NCBI RefSeq assembly: GCF_010907035.1
Contig: NZ_QUMK01000018.1
Location: 16,789 to 80,788, forward strand
Length of the DNA stretch: 64,000 nucleotides
Direction: 5' to 3'
Origin: Rhodopseudomonas sp. BR0M22
GTDB lineage: Bacteria > Pseudomonadota > Alphaproteobacteria > Rhizobiales > Xanthobacteraceae
Shown: positions 38,589-48,294 of the stretch, one piece after another
Numbering within the stretch: position 1 is the first letter of the stretch
Layout: each line of letters begins with the position of its first letter
Notes under the pieces: model-generated
What the model was told of the DNA's origin: nothing
The model's input: only the letters and a program-made list of their open reading frames with translations
The model's database searches: none
Position numbers and translations under genes: made by a program

Positions 38589-39896
38589 ATGAAGCGGTTT
38601 TTCGCGTCGCTGTTTGGGCAGGTGGTCGCCGCCCTCGTGCTTGGTGTCGTTGTCGGTGCGCTGTGGCCTGAAGTCGGGGTCGCGTTGAAGCCGCTCGGCG
38701 ACCTGTTCATCAAACTGATCAAGTTCGCGATCGCGCCGCTGGTGTTCGGCGTCGTCGTCCACGGCATCGTCGGCGCCGGCGACCTGAAGAAGGTCGGGCG
38801 GGTCGGGCTGAAATCGCTGATCTACTTCGAGGCGGTGACGACGGTGGCGCTCGCGCTCGGCATCGTGCTGGCCTACGTGTTCCAGCCCGGTGCCGGCATG
38901 AACGTCAACACCGCGACGCTGGATGCATCGCTGCTCGCCGGCTACAGCAGCCACGTCAAGGAAGTCACCGGCTTCACCGACTTCCTGATGCGCCTGGTGC
39001 CGACCACCTTCGTCGACGCGTTCGCCAAAGGCGACGTACTCCAGGTGCTGATCATCGCGATCCTGTTCGGCGCCGGGCTGTCGCTGCTCGGCGACCGCGG
39101 CAAGCCGCTGGCCGACAGCATCGAGCGGATCACCGAAGTGCTGTTCAAGATCATCGGCATCATCGTCCGGCTGGCGCCGCTCGGCGTGCTCGGCGCGGTG
39201 GCGTTCACGGTCGCCAAATACGGCATCGGCTCGCTCAAGCAGCTCGGCATGCTGGTCGGCCTGTTCTATGCCGGTGTCGCGCTGTTCGTGTTCGTGATCC
39301 TCGGCGCCATCATGCGGCTGGCGGGCTTCAGCCTGATAAAGCTGCTGGCCTATTTGCGCGAAGAACTGACGGTGGTGGCCGGTACGGCGTCGTCGGACAG
39401 CGTGCTGCCGCAGGTGATGCGCAAGCTGGAGCGGCTCGGCATCAAGGACTCGACCGTCGGTTTGGTGATTCCGACCGGCTACTCGTTCAACCTCGATGCG
39501 TTCTCGCTGTATCTGACGCTGGCGACGGTGTTCATCGCCCAGGCCACCAACACGCCGCTGTCGTTCGGCCATCTGCTGGTGATCCTCGGCATCGCGCTGC
39601 TCACCTCCAAGGGCGCTCACGGCGTCCCCGGCTCGGCGATCGTGGTGCTGGCCGCAACGCTGTCGGCGGTGCCGGACATTCCGCTGATCGGCCTGGTGCT
39701 GGTGCTGTCGGTCGACTGGTTCGTCGGCATCGCCCGCGCGCTCGGCAATCTGGTCGGCAATTGCGTGGCTACCGTGGTGATCGCCGCATGGGAGGGCGAC
39801 ATCGACCGGGCCCAGGCGAAGCGCGTGCTGAACGGCGAGGTCACCACCGACACCGCGGCGATTCTGGATGCGCCGGTCGCGGAAGCCTCCGCCTGA
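38589..39896 (+). CDS. dctA: C4-dicarboxylate/ureide? cation symporter, DctA family
   Basis: A 435-residue DAACS-family symporter with eight transmembrane helices and two re-entrant hairpins. The family signature is intact in TVVAGTASSDSVLPQVMRKLERLGIKDSTVGLVIPTGYSFNLDAFSLYLTLATVFIAQATNTPLS and HGVPGSAIVVLAATLSAVP. DctA imports succinate, malate and fumarate with protons. Because it sits in front of allE and allA under a divergent LysR gene, the actual substrate may be a ureide or other carboxylate rather than dicarboxylates; that is inference. The gene symbol follows the family. The upstream context is a LysR operator region. Confidence 0.85.
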   Translation: MKRFFASLFGQVVAALVLGVVVGALWPEVGVALKPLGDLFIKLIKFAIAPLVFGVVVHGIVGAGDLKKVGRVGLKSLIYFEAVTTVALALGIVLAYVFQPGAGMNVNTATLDASLLAGYSSHVKEVTGFTDFLMRLVPTTFVDAFAKGDVLQVLIIAILFGAGLSLLGDRGKPLADSIERITEVLFKIIGIIVRLAPLGVLGAVAFTVAKYGIGSLKQLGMLVGLFYAGVALFVFVILGAIMRLAGFSLIKLLAYLREELTVVAGTASSDSVLPQVMRKLERLGIKDSTVGLVIPTGYSFNLDAFSLYLTLATVFIAQATNTPLSFGHLLVILGIALLTSKGAHGVPGSAIVVLAATLSAVPDIPLIGLVLVLSVDWFVGIARALGNLVGNCVATVVIAAWEGDIDRAQAKRVLNGEVTTDTAAILDAPVAEASA

Positions 39897-39935
39897 TCGC
39901 GGGGCTTGCTAATAAGAAACAATGGGAGAGGCCCG

Positions 39936-40771
<836 letters not shown>

Positions 40772-40775
<4 letters not shown>

Positions 40776-41284
40776 GCGATATCGCGCGAAAGATCGTCGC
40801 GCAGCCGCTGACGGCGGCAGCGTTCGCGCCGTTCGGCCAGGTGATCGATACGGCGCAGGCCTCTTCGCGGCCGATGAATGCCGGCATGGCAAGGCGCTTC
40901 CACGATCTCGCCGAGATCGAGGTGATCGGCGACGGCGCGCGCGTGGTGGTCGGCCTGGTGGAGGCGCAGCCTTACGCGATGCCGCTCTGGCTCAACCTGG
41001 TCGAGCGCCATCCGCTCGGCGCCCAGGCGTTCGTGCCGCTGAATGCCGCGCCGTTCCTGGTGGTGGTCTGCCCGGATGAAGCCGGCAAGCCCGGGGCGCC
41101 GCAGGCCTTCGTCACCGCCCCGCATCAGGGCATCTGCTACGCCCGCAACATTTGGCACGGCGTGCTGACGCCGTTCGGCGCCGCGCAGGATTTCGTGGTG
41201 ATCGACCGCGGCGGGCCGGGGGCGAATCTCGAAGAGCACGTATTCGACGAACCGTGGATCGTGCATCTGCCGGCCGGCGGGTGA
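40772..41284 (+). CDS. allA: Ureidoglycolate lyase
   Basis: A 170-residue AllA protein. PFGQVIDT near the N-terminus, FVPLNAAPFLVVVCPDEAGKPGAPQAFVTAPHQGICYARNIWHGVLTPF in the core and the terminal DEPWIVHLPA are diagnostic. It splits ureidoglycolate to glyoxylate and urea, the last step of allantoin degradation. The start overlaps the stop of allE (ATGA at 40772-40775), so the two are translationally coupled and co-transcribed. Urea use would then need a urease, which is not nearby. Confidence 0.93.
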
Positions 41285-41332
41285 CGTCGCGGCGCAGGAA
41301 ACGAACTGTGCCCGGCGTCGCGTCGCTGCCGG

Positions 41333-41956
41333 CTACGGCCGCTCGAACGTGATGCTGTAGCCGAAGCCGTTGCCGCTGCAGCGCAGCTCGCGAAATCCCG
41401 CGGCCGCAACCCGCTCGCGCACGCGGCGGCGGGACACGTAGTGCGGATCGAACACGCTCTCGGCGACGAGCAGACGGCCGCCGGGGCGCAGCATGCGATG
41501 CACCGATGGAAAGATCTCGGTGCCGCTCGGAAACTCGCCGAGGGCCATCACCATCACGGCCGCATCCAGCGAGCCCGCCGCGACGGCCGCTTCCCGGACG
41601 TCGGCTCGGAGCAGGCGGATATTGCTCAGCGCTTCGGCCTCGGCCTTGGCGGCAACTTTCGTCAGCATGCCGTCCTGCACATCGAGCGCGGTCACCTGGC
41701 CGTTGGGGCCGACGGCCCGCGCCAGCGGAAGCGTCACCCGTCCGGGGCCGCAACCGATGTCGATCGCGTGGTCACCCGGCCGCAGCTGCAGTTGCGCCAC
41801 GACCTGTTCGGACCGCGTGGCGCGTGCCAGCGGATTCTCCATCTCCACCAGCCAGGCGATCTCCGACGGGCACGGCAACACCGTCCGCCTGGACGCCATC
41901 CGCCAGCCCACCCAGAGGGCCGGCGGCAACAGTAGAAGAAGAAAACCCGACATCAC
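41333..41956 (-). CDS. Class I SAM-dependent methyltransferase with N-terminal anchor
   Basis: A 207-residue protein. Residues 1-20 are a hydrophobic helix, an unusual addition for this fold, then a short linker leads to the Rossmann-type methyltransferase: motif I reads HAIDIGCGPGRVTLPLA, motif II TALDVQDGML, and motif III is LRPGGRLLVAE. It resembles UbiE/COQ5-type small-molecule methyltransferases. Substrate unknown. It converges on allA and could be tethered to the inner membrane. Confidence 0.83.
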   Translation of the reverse strand: MMSGFLLLLLPPALWVGWRMASRRTVLPCPSEIAWLVEMENPLARATRSEQVVAQLQLRPGDHAIDIGCGPGRVTLPLARAVGPNGQVTALDVQDGMLTKVAAKAEAEALSNIRLLRADVREAAVAAGSLDAAVMVMALGEFPSGTEIFPSVHRMLRPGGRLLVAESVFDPHYVSRRRVRERVAAAGFRELRCSGNGFGYSITFERP

Positions 41957-42070
41957 CGATCCGCTCGCACGCGACTTCGAACGCAGCAGTGCAGCCTGCG
42001 GGAGGCGGTGTAAAGCGGGCAGGGAAGCTGCGCGGCAGGGTCGAGGCGAGACCTTCGGGCCGCAGGCGGA

Positions 42071-42628
42071 CTACGGATCCAGCTCGGTGTCCCAGTACAA
42101 GTAATCGAGCCAGCTCTCGTGCAGATAGTTCGGCGGGAACAGTCGGCCGTTGCGGTGGAGCTGATGCACCGTCGGGGCGAACGCAGTCTGGCGCGGAAAC
42201 ATCTTGGCCTGCTCGGGCGTCAGATTGCCCTTGCGCAAGTTGCACGGCGAGCAGGCCGCGACGACGTTCTCCCAGGTGGTCTGGCCGCCTTTCGAGCGCG
42301 GGATGATGTGGTCGAAGGTGAGGTCTTCCGGCGCGCCGCAATATTGGCAGACGAACCGATCGCGCAGGAACACGTTGAACCGGGTGAAGGCCGGATGCGT
42401 GGTCGGCTTGACGAAGGATTTCAGCGACACCACGCTCGGAAGCTGGAAGTCGAGGTTGGGACTGTGGACCGCGCGGTCGTAATGGGCGACAATATTGACG
42501 CGATCGAGGAACACCGCCTTGACCGCGTCCTGCCACGACCAAAGCGATAACGGATAGTAGCTGAGCGGCCGGAAGTCCGCGTTGAGCACCAGCACCGGCC
42601 AACCGCCATGTGAGACATGCGCGTTCAA
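42071..42628 (-). CDS. HNH endonuclease family protein
   Basis: A 185-residue protein with an HNH motif: VCQYCGAPEDLTFDHIIPRSKGGQTTWENVVAACSPCNLRKGN (zinc-binding C-x2-C...C-x2-C around the DH and N residues). Short flanks before and after are conserved among alphaproteobacterial members of unknown role. Start is TTG at 42628, supported by AGGAG seven bases upstream; no in-frame ATG precedes the conserved N-terminus. Divergent upstream of cysK. Confidence 0.85.
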   Translation of the reverse strand: MNAHVSHGGWPVLVLNADFRPLSYYPLSLWSWQDAVKAVFLDRVNIVAHYDRAVHSPNLDFQLPSVVSLKSFVKPTTHPAFTRFNVFLRDRFVCQYCGAPEDLTFDHIIPRSKGGQTTWENVVAACSPCNLRKGNLTPEQAKMFPRQTAFAPTVHQLHRNGRLFPPNYLHESWLDYLYWDTELDP

Positions 42629-42909
42629 GAAACGCTCCTGACCCCCGTCGATCGACGCTGCGAAGCAGCATGCGAAGGCATACTACAGTCAGCGTGACGG
42701 CCTTGTGAAGGGCGATGCAGAAATGTCCCTCCCGCAGGGCGGGATTTCAGCCCAAGCCGGAGCGTCTAAGCAGCACGCGTATTCCAGAAACCCGTCGCTT
42801 TAGAGGTGTTTGTTCCATTTTTACCAGCCGCGTTGACGGGGCCGCGGCGGGCTAGCAGATTGCCCAGTGACAGTTCCCGTAAATCCGCCAACCTGAGTGA
42901 GGAGGCGTC

Positions 42910-43907
42910 ATGTCCAGCGCAGCAACCGCATCGATCAAAGCCGTCGCAGAAGCACCCGCCCATCGTCCCGGCCGCGGCCGGGTGTACGAGTCGATCGCCG
43001 ATGCTTACGGCGATACGCCGCTGGTACGTCTGAACCGGCTGCCGCAGCAGCACGGCGTCAACGCGACGATCTACGCCAAGCTCGAGTACTTCAATCCGGC
43101 GAGCAGCGTGAAAGATCGTATCGGCGCGGCGATGATTGCGGCGCTGGAGCAGGAAGGGATCATCAAGCCCGACACCGTGCTGATCGAGCCGACCTCCGGT
43201 AACACCGGTATTGCGCTGGCCTTCGTGGCCGCCGCCAAGGGCTACCGGCTGAAGCTGGTGATGCCGGAATCGATGTCGATCGAGCGCCGCAAGATGCTGG
43301 CGTTCCTCGGCGCCGAACTGGTGCTGACCGAAGCCGCCAAGGGCATGAAGGGCGCGGTCGCCAAGGCCGAAGAGCTGGTGGCGGCGACCCCGAATGCGGT
43401 GATGCCGCAGCAGTTCAAGAACCTCGCCAACCCGGCGGTGCATCGCCGCACCACCGCGGAAGAGATCTGGAACGACACTGACGGCGCGGTCGATATCTTC
43501 GTGGCCGGCGTCGGCACCGGCGGCACCGTCTCGGGCGTCGGCCAGGTGCTGAAGCCACGCAAGGCGTCGCTGAAGGTGGTGGCGGTCGAGCCGGAAGAAA
43601 GCCCGGTGCTGTCGGGCGGCGCGCCCGGCCCGCACAAGATACAGGGCATCGGCGCCGGCTTCGTGCCGGATATCCTCGATCGCTCGGTGATCGACGAAGT
43701 GGTCAAGATCCCCAGCGCCACCGCGATCGAAACCTCGCGCGCGCTGGCGCGGCACGAGGGTATCCCAGGCGGCATCTCGTCGGGCGCGGCGATCGCGGCC
43801 GCGATCGAACTCGGCAAGGGCCGGAAAACGCCGGCAAGACCATCGTGGCGATCGTGCCGTCGTTCTCGGAACGCTATTTGTCGACGGTGCTGTTCGAAGG
43901 CGTGTGA
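42910..43907 (+). pseudogene. cysK: Cysteine synthase A, frameshifted near the 3' end
   Basis: Reads as a normal O-acetylserine sulfhydrylase for 303 codons: [22 protein letters not shown], the PLP lysine in [22 protein letters not shown] and [12 protein letters not shown] for the phosphate of PLP. After AAG at 43816-43818 one base is missing; restoring a single C gives the family C-terminus ([29 protein letters not shown]) and a stop at 43905-43907. As written, the frame runs on to 44142, antisense to purC, with an unrelated 100-residue tail. So either a sequencing error or a real recent mutation. GAGGAGGCGTC precedes the start. Intact CysK uses sulfide and O-acetylserine to make cysteine. 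Confidence 0.85.
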
Positions 43908-43929
43908 TCGAAAGAGTGTAGATGCCGAT

Positions 43930-43960
43930 GCCGGATGGCGGGGTATTCCCGCAATCCGGC
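43930..43960. terminator. Hairpin between convergent cysK and purC
   Basis: GCCGGATGGCGGG (from 43930) faces CCCGCAATCCGGC (to 43960) around GTAT, a strong imperfect stem in the gap between the restored cysK stop (43907) and the purC stop (43972). Probably a bidirectional terminator. No T-run. Confidence 0.6.
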
Positions 43961-43971
43961 GCAGCGCTGGC

Positions 43972-44889
43972 TTAAGTCACTACCAGATCGGCGCCGGTCA
44001 GCCGGCGGTAGGCATCGAGATAGCGCTTCGAGGTCGCCTCGACGATCTCGGCGGGCAGCGTCGGCGGCGGCGCTTCGCCATTCCAGCGCCCGCCACGGCG
44101 TTCGGCGTCGAGATAATCACGCAGCGGCTGCTTGTCGAATGACGGCTGCGACCGGCCCGGCGCGTAGGTATCGGCCGCCCAGAACCGCGAACTATCCGGC
44201 GTCATCACCTCGTCGATCAGGATGATGCGGCCGTCCTTGTCGCGGCCGAACTCGAACTTGGTGTCGGCGATGATGATGCCCTGCTCGCGGGCGACCTGTT
44301 CGCCCTGGGTGTAGATCGCGCGCGTCATGCTCTCGAGCGTGTAGGCGGCTTCGTCGCCGATGATCTCACGCATCCGCGCGATGGTGATGTTCTCGTCGTG
44401 GCCGGTCTCGGCCTTGGTGGCCGGCGAGAAGATCGGCGGATCCAGCCGCTCGCTTTCCTTCAGCCCTTCGGCCAGTTTCTCGCCCGCCAGCGTGCCGGAG
44501 GCGGCGTATTCCTTCCAGGCCGAGCCGGTGATGTAACCACGGATCACGCATTCGATCGGGAATACGGTGGTGCGCCGGCACAGCATGGTGCGGCCGGCCA
44601 GCGCCGCGCGATGGCCCTGCAGCGCCGGGACCGCGGCGATGATCTTGTCGATGTCGGCGCTGATCATGTGATGCGGCACCACGCCGCCGAGCTGGCCGAA
44701 CCAGAATGCGCTCACCTGGGTCAGCACGGCGCCCTTCATCGGAATGGTCTCGCCCATCACCACGTCGAAGGCGCTGATCCGGTCGGTGGTGACGAGCAGC
44801 AGCCGGTCGTCGTCGACGGCATAGATGTCGCGCACCTTGCCGCGGCCGATCTTGGTCAGCGGCAGGTCGCTCGAGAGCATCGTGGTCAT
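43972..44889 (-). CDS. purC: SAICAR synthetase (phosphoribosylaminoimidazole-succinocarboxamide synthase)
   Basis: A 305-residue PurC of the longer type. [44 protein letters not shown] is the nucleotide-binding start, [19 protein letters not shown] is the conserved substrate segment, and [31 protein letters not shown] carries the catalytic DEV/EFG residues. It joins CAIR and aspartate in de novo purine synthesis. The ATG at 44889 (MTTMLSSDL) is chosen since the upstream frame is not conserved. Confidence 0.95.
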   Translation of the reverse strand: MTTMLSSDLPLTKIGRGKVRDIYAVDDDRLLLVTTDRISAFDVVMGETIPMKGAVLTQVSAFWFGQLGGVVPHHMISADIDKIIAAVPALQGHRAALAGRTMLCRRTTVFPIECVIRGYITGSAWKEYAASGTLAGEKLAEGLKESERLDPPIFSPATKAETGHDENITIARMREIIGDEAAYTLESMTRAIYTQGEQVAREQGIIIADTKFEFGRDKDGRIILIDEVMTPDSSRFWAADTYAPGRSQPSFDKQPLRDYLDAERRGGRWNGEAPPPTLPAEIVEATSKRYLDAYRRLTGADLVVT

Positions 44890-44959
44890 GGGCGGTGTTC
44901 CAGGCAGAGACGGCCGCCGGCGCGGCCGGCGGCGGGGATCGGTTCGGGCCCGCAGTCTA

Positions 44960-45877
44960 TCATTCCGGCAGCGGAATGAACTCGCTCTCGTTCGGGACGG
45001 CGGCGAAACGGCCGGTTTTCCAGTCCTGTTTGGCCTGTTCGATCCGCTCTTTGCTGGACGAGACGAAATTCCACCAGATGTGGCGCGGCCCCTCCAGCGC
45101 ATCGCCGCCGAGGAACATCATCCGCGTGTCCGTCTTTGCCCGGACAGTGATGCGGTCGCCGGGGCGGAAAATCAGCAGGGCCGGGCCGGCGTGGCGCTCG
45201 CCGGCGATCTCGACTTCGCCGTCGACCACGTAGACCGCGCGCTCCTCGTGGTCCGGATCGAGCGGCACCGCGGTGCCGGCCTTGGCGTTGACCTCGGCAT
45301 AGAACCACGGCGACACCATCGTCACCGGCGAGGCCTTGCCGAATGCGGAGCCGGCGATCACCCGGGCGGTGAAGCCGGTGTCCTGCACCATCGGCAGCGT
45401 CGCCGCAGCAAAGTGCTGGAAGCTCGGCGCGATCTCTTCGGACGCCTGCGGCAGCGCGATCCAGCTCTGCAGGCCGAGCATCGACTGGCCGTCGCGCCGT
45501 TCGACGTCCGGCGTCCGTTCGGAATGCGCGATGCCGCGGCCGGCGGTCATCAGGTTCATCGCGCCGGGCGCGATCTCCTGGATGTTGCCCTCGCTGTCGC
45601 GGTGCATGATCTTGCCGTCGAACAGATAGGTGACGGTGGCCAGCCCGATATGCGGATGCGGCCGCACGTCCATGCCTTTGCCGGCGATGAACTGCACCGG
45701 CCCGAAATGATCGAAGAAGATGAACGGGCCGACCATCTGGCGCTTGCCGTGCGGCAGTGCGCGCCGGACCGCGAAGCCATCGCCGAGATCGCGCGTCCGC
45801 GGCACGATGATCAGCTCCAGCGCGTCACAGGTCGCAGGATCGCCGAGCGTCGGATCGTTGGTGGGCATCCAGCTCAT
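44960..45877 (-). CDS. Pirin family protein
   Basis: A 305-residue bicupin. The pirin signature is visible as [23 protein letters not shown] (metal ligands H and H, with later H and E in [10 protein letters not shown]), and the second cupin ends with [16 protein letters not shown]. Bacterial pirins have varied roles including quercetinase activity and regulation. The ATG at 45877 has GAGGAG eight bases upstream. The frame extends to 45949 only because a palindromic repeat of family A is open there (LLRFARND-like peptide). Confidence 0.9.
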   Translation of the reverse strand: MSWMPTNDPTLGDPATCDALELIIVPRTRDLGDGFAVRRALPHGKRQMVGPFIFFDHFGPVQFIAGKGMDVRPHPHIGLATVTYLFDGKIMHRDSEGNIQEIAPGAMNLMTAGRGIAHSERTPDVERRDGQSMLGLQSWIALPQASEEIAPSFQHFAAATLPMVQDTGFTARVIAGSAFGKASPVTMVSPWFYAEVNAKAGTAVPLDPDHEERAVYVVDGEVEIAGERHAGPALLIFRPGDRITVRAKTDTRMMFLGGDALEGPRHIWWNFVSSSKERIEQAKQDWKTGRFAAVPNESEFIPLPE

Positions 45878-45903
45878 GAGACGAACTCCTCGACGTTTGA
45901 GAT

Positions 45904-45988
45904 CGTCATTGCGAGCGAAGCGAAGCAATCCATGAGCCTCGTGTACCAAGAGCTGGATTGCTTCGTCGCTGCGCTCCTCGCAATGACG
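45904..45988. repeat. Palindromic intergenic repeat, family A, copy 2
   Basis: Reverse complement of the copy at 22233-22312, with the same outer arms CGTCATTGCGAG and the inner GAAGCAATCCA/TGGATTGCTTC, differing mainly in the loop. It lies between the pirin and malonyl-CoA decarboxylase genes, both on the minus strand. Confidence 0.88.
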
Positions 45989-46030
45989 GGGTGAAGCCTG
46001 TGCAAGACGCGGCAGGCATGCCGTCGTTCC

Positions 46031-47467
46031 TCACGCCGTCGGCGCGGCCTGCGGGGCGCTGGCAGTTTTTCCGTTGCTCTTGCGCGGCTCGCTCGTCACC
46101 GGCTTTGTCGGCACCAGCTTGCGCACCGCGGAGGAGGCGGCGATCTGGCCGCGTTCGAACAGTGCCTCGTGGTTGGATTCGATGTCGCCGAGCGCGTACA
46201 GGTAGTTGACCATCAGCCCGTGCGACTGTCGCATGCCGTTCGGCGAACGATCGCCGAGGAAGTTCAGCCGGTCGAGCCGCGCGCCGTTGCCAAGGTGGAA
46301 GCGCGCCACCGGATCGAGGGGACGGCCGTTCTTCGATTTGGCCTGCAGGAAGTAAGCGGCCGCGAGCTGCAGCACGATCGGCTTCAGCCGATCGGCCGTG
46401 TCGGCGTCGTCGAACCAGTTCGGCGTGTCCAGCGCCTCGAGCGCGGTGCGCGCCGAGGCGTCGAGCAGCGTCGAGTCCGGATTGTCGCGTTCGCGCTGGA
46501 GCCACTTGGCGAAACCCGGCACCGGCGACAGCGTCACGAAGGTCTGCACGTTCGGCAGCTCGCGCTTGATCTCCTCCACCACCTGCTTGATCAGAAAGTT
46601 GCCGAACGAAATGCCGGCGAGGCCCTGCTGGGTGTTGGAGATCGAATAGAACACCGCGGTGGTGGCGTCGCTGGCGGCGATCGGCTCGCGCTCGAGATCA
46701 AGCAGCGGCGCGATCGCGGCCGGGCTGTCCTTGGTCAGCGCGACCTCGACGAAGATCAGCGGTTCATCGACCAACCGGGGATGGAAGAAGCCGTAGCAAC
46801 GGCGGTCGGGCGGAGCCAGCCGCGCGCGCAGATCGTCCCAGTCGTGGATGGTGTGGACCTGCTCGTAGCGGATGATCTTTTCGAGGATGTTGGCCGGTGT
46901 CGTCCAGTCGATCCGCTGCAGCACGAGGAATCCCCGATTGAACCACGAGGTGAACAGATGCACGAAATCGTCGTCGACGTGACGCAGTTGCGGATGCGCG
47001 GCGATGCGGGCCAGCACCGCTTCGCGCATCTTCACCAGCGCGGCGGTGCCGCCCGGCGCATGGTTGAGGCGGCGGATCAGCTCCTGCCGGCGCGGTTCGG
47101 CGGCGTGCATCAGTTCACCGGTGGCCTCCGACGTGGGGTCGGCGCGGAACGCCTCGATCGCGGCGTTGAGTTCGGCGAGGTCGGGTCCGAACTGTTCGGC
47201 GAGCGCATCGAGAAACACCAGCCTGTCGTCCTCGCCCGCAGCCTCGTAGCCGGCGAGCAGCGACGCCGCCAACGCCACGCCGGACGCTTCGCCGCGGCGG
47301 GATAGCAGCGTCTCGCCGAGCGCGATCAGTTCGTCGCCGGACATCGGCTGCGAGCTGGTCAGCCCGAACAGGCTGCGGCCTCGCTCAGTGAGGCTGTTGA
47401 ACAGGCCGCCGAGAAACTCCGAAGCGCGGTCTGCAGTGGTGGCTATCGGCATCAGCTTCATCCCCAA
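46031..47467 (-). CDS. Malonyl-CoA decarboxylase
   Basis: A 478-residue full-length MCD. The N-terminal helical domain (about 1-190) has FLGGLFNSLTERG and the four-helix region, and the catalytic GNAT-like domain includes CYGFFHPRLVDEPLIFVEVALTK, FYSISNTQQGLAGISFGNFLIKQVVEEIK, LSPVPGFAKWL and HLGNGARLDRLNFLGDRSPNGMRQSHGLMVNYLY with its Ser/His catalytic pair. It converts malonyl-CoA to acetyl-CoA and CO2, for malonate use or fatty-acid balance. The C-terminal 30 residues are Ala/Lys-rich and disordered. Gene stands alone; a mat operon is not visible. Confidence 0.93.
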   Translation of the reverse strand: MGMKLMPIATTADRASEFLGGLFNSLTERGRSLFGLTSSQPMSGDELIALGETLLSRRGEASGVALAASLLAGYEAAGEDDRLVFLDALAEQFGPDLAELNAAIEAFRADPTSEATGELMHAAEPRRQELIRRLNHAPGGTAALVKMREAVLARIAAHPQLRHVDDDFVHLFTSWFNRGFLVLQRIDWTTPANILEKIIRYEQVHTIHDWDDLRARLAPPDRRCYGFFHPRLVDEPLIFVEVALTKDSPAAIAPLLDLEREPIAASDATTAVFYSISNTQQGLAGISFGNFLIKQVVEEIKRELPNVQTFVTLSPVPGFAKWLQRERDNPDSTLLDASARTALEALDTPNWFDDADTADRLKPIVLQLAAAYFLQAKSKNGRPLDPVARFHLGNGARLDRLNFLGDRSPNGMRQSHGLMVNYLYALGDIESNHEALFERGQIAASSAVRKLVPTKPVTSEPRKSNGKTASAPQAAPTA

Positions 47468-47610
47468 GCGAACGAGAGCGTCGTCTTACGTCCAGAGTGC
47501 GGTACTTCAGAACCATAGACGTTCCGGTCAACGCCTTCCAGACGCATGAGCAGGCTGATGGTTTCGCCACGGCTTCGTGACTGCTGCCGGAGGCTTCGGA
47601 TCGGTCGCCG

Positions 47611-48216
47611 CTAGTTTGCCAGAACTTCGGCGGTGACATCCTCGACATTGTGCAGCAGGCAGAGCAGCCGGCCGCCGGCGTCCCGCACGGGCGTGTTGAT
47701 CGATTGCCAATAGCGCTCGACGAACACGCCATCGCCGTTACGGACATCGTAGCGCTGCACGGCGAGCGCGTGCGGCTGACCGGTTTCCACCACGGTGCGG
47801 AGCGAGTTGTAGATATTGCTCACGCCGTCGGCCGTATCGATCGCTGGGTTGTCGGGAAACACTTCGAACAGCGGCTTGCCGACGATGGCGTCGCGCACCG
47901 TCAACGTCGCGTGGGCGAAGGCGTCATTTGCATCGAGGATCGTCAGGCCAGGGCCGGCGTCGATCAGCATGTAGGGGCGGTTGGGCGCATCGAAGCTGGC
48001 ACGAAACTGCGCCAGCACCACGGCGATGTCGCCGGTCGGCCTTCGGCACCCGAGCGGCGACAGATCGGCGCCGGAGATCTGCGAATTCAGCAGCGCCAGC
48101 TCGCGCTTGGCGGCCGACAGCAGACCGAGCAGCGTCCGGCGCAGCGTCTCGTCCTCGGCCGTCTCGAGCAGCTTTTGGAAGTGCGCAATGTTCTGTTCAC
48201 AGACGAAGCGTTGCAT
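47611..48216 (-). CDS. PAS-domain protein
   Basis: A 201-residue protein. Residues 1-60 form a helical segment (MQRFVCEQNIAHFQKLLETAEDETLRRTLLGLLSAAKRELALL, a typical oxygen-sensor N-cap helix repeated in many rhizobial sensors), followed by a PAS domain with RPYMLIDAGPGLTILDANDAFAHAT, VGKPLFEVFPDNP and the terminal RDAGGRLLCLLHNVEDVT. There is no kinase or output domain, so it may be a stand-alone sensor that binds partners. The ATG at 48216 is preceded by GGAGAG and is preferred to a longer frame. Confidence 0.8.
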   Translation of the reverse strand: MQRFVCEQNIAHFQKLLETAEDETLRRTLLGLLSAAKRELALLNSQISGADLSPLGCRRPTGDIAVVLAQFRASFDAPNRPYMLIDAGPGLTILDANDAFAHATLTVRDAIVGKPLFEVFPDNPAIDTADGVSNIYNSLRTVVETGQPHALAVQRYDVRNGDGVFVERYWQSINTPVRDAGGRLLCLLHNVEDVTAEVLAN

Positions 48217-48294
48217 CGACCGCTCTCCACTCTCCGGGAGTGTCGGCTTCCCTGCTACGCCAGATTGCAAGTATGTCAATACCGCAAAAAGTCC

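Noticed and set aside
45878..45949. N-terminal extension of the pirin protein (LLRFARND-like peptide).
   Set aside because: It is a translation of the palindromic repeat; the ATG at 45877 has GAGGAG at good distance.
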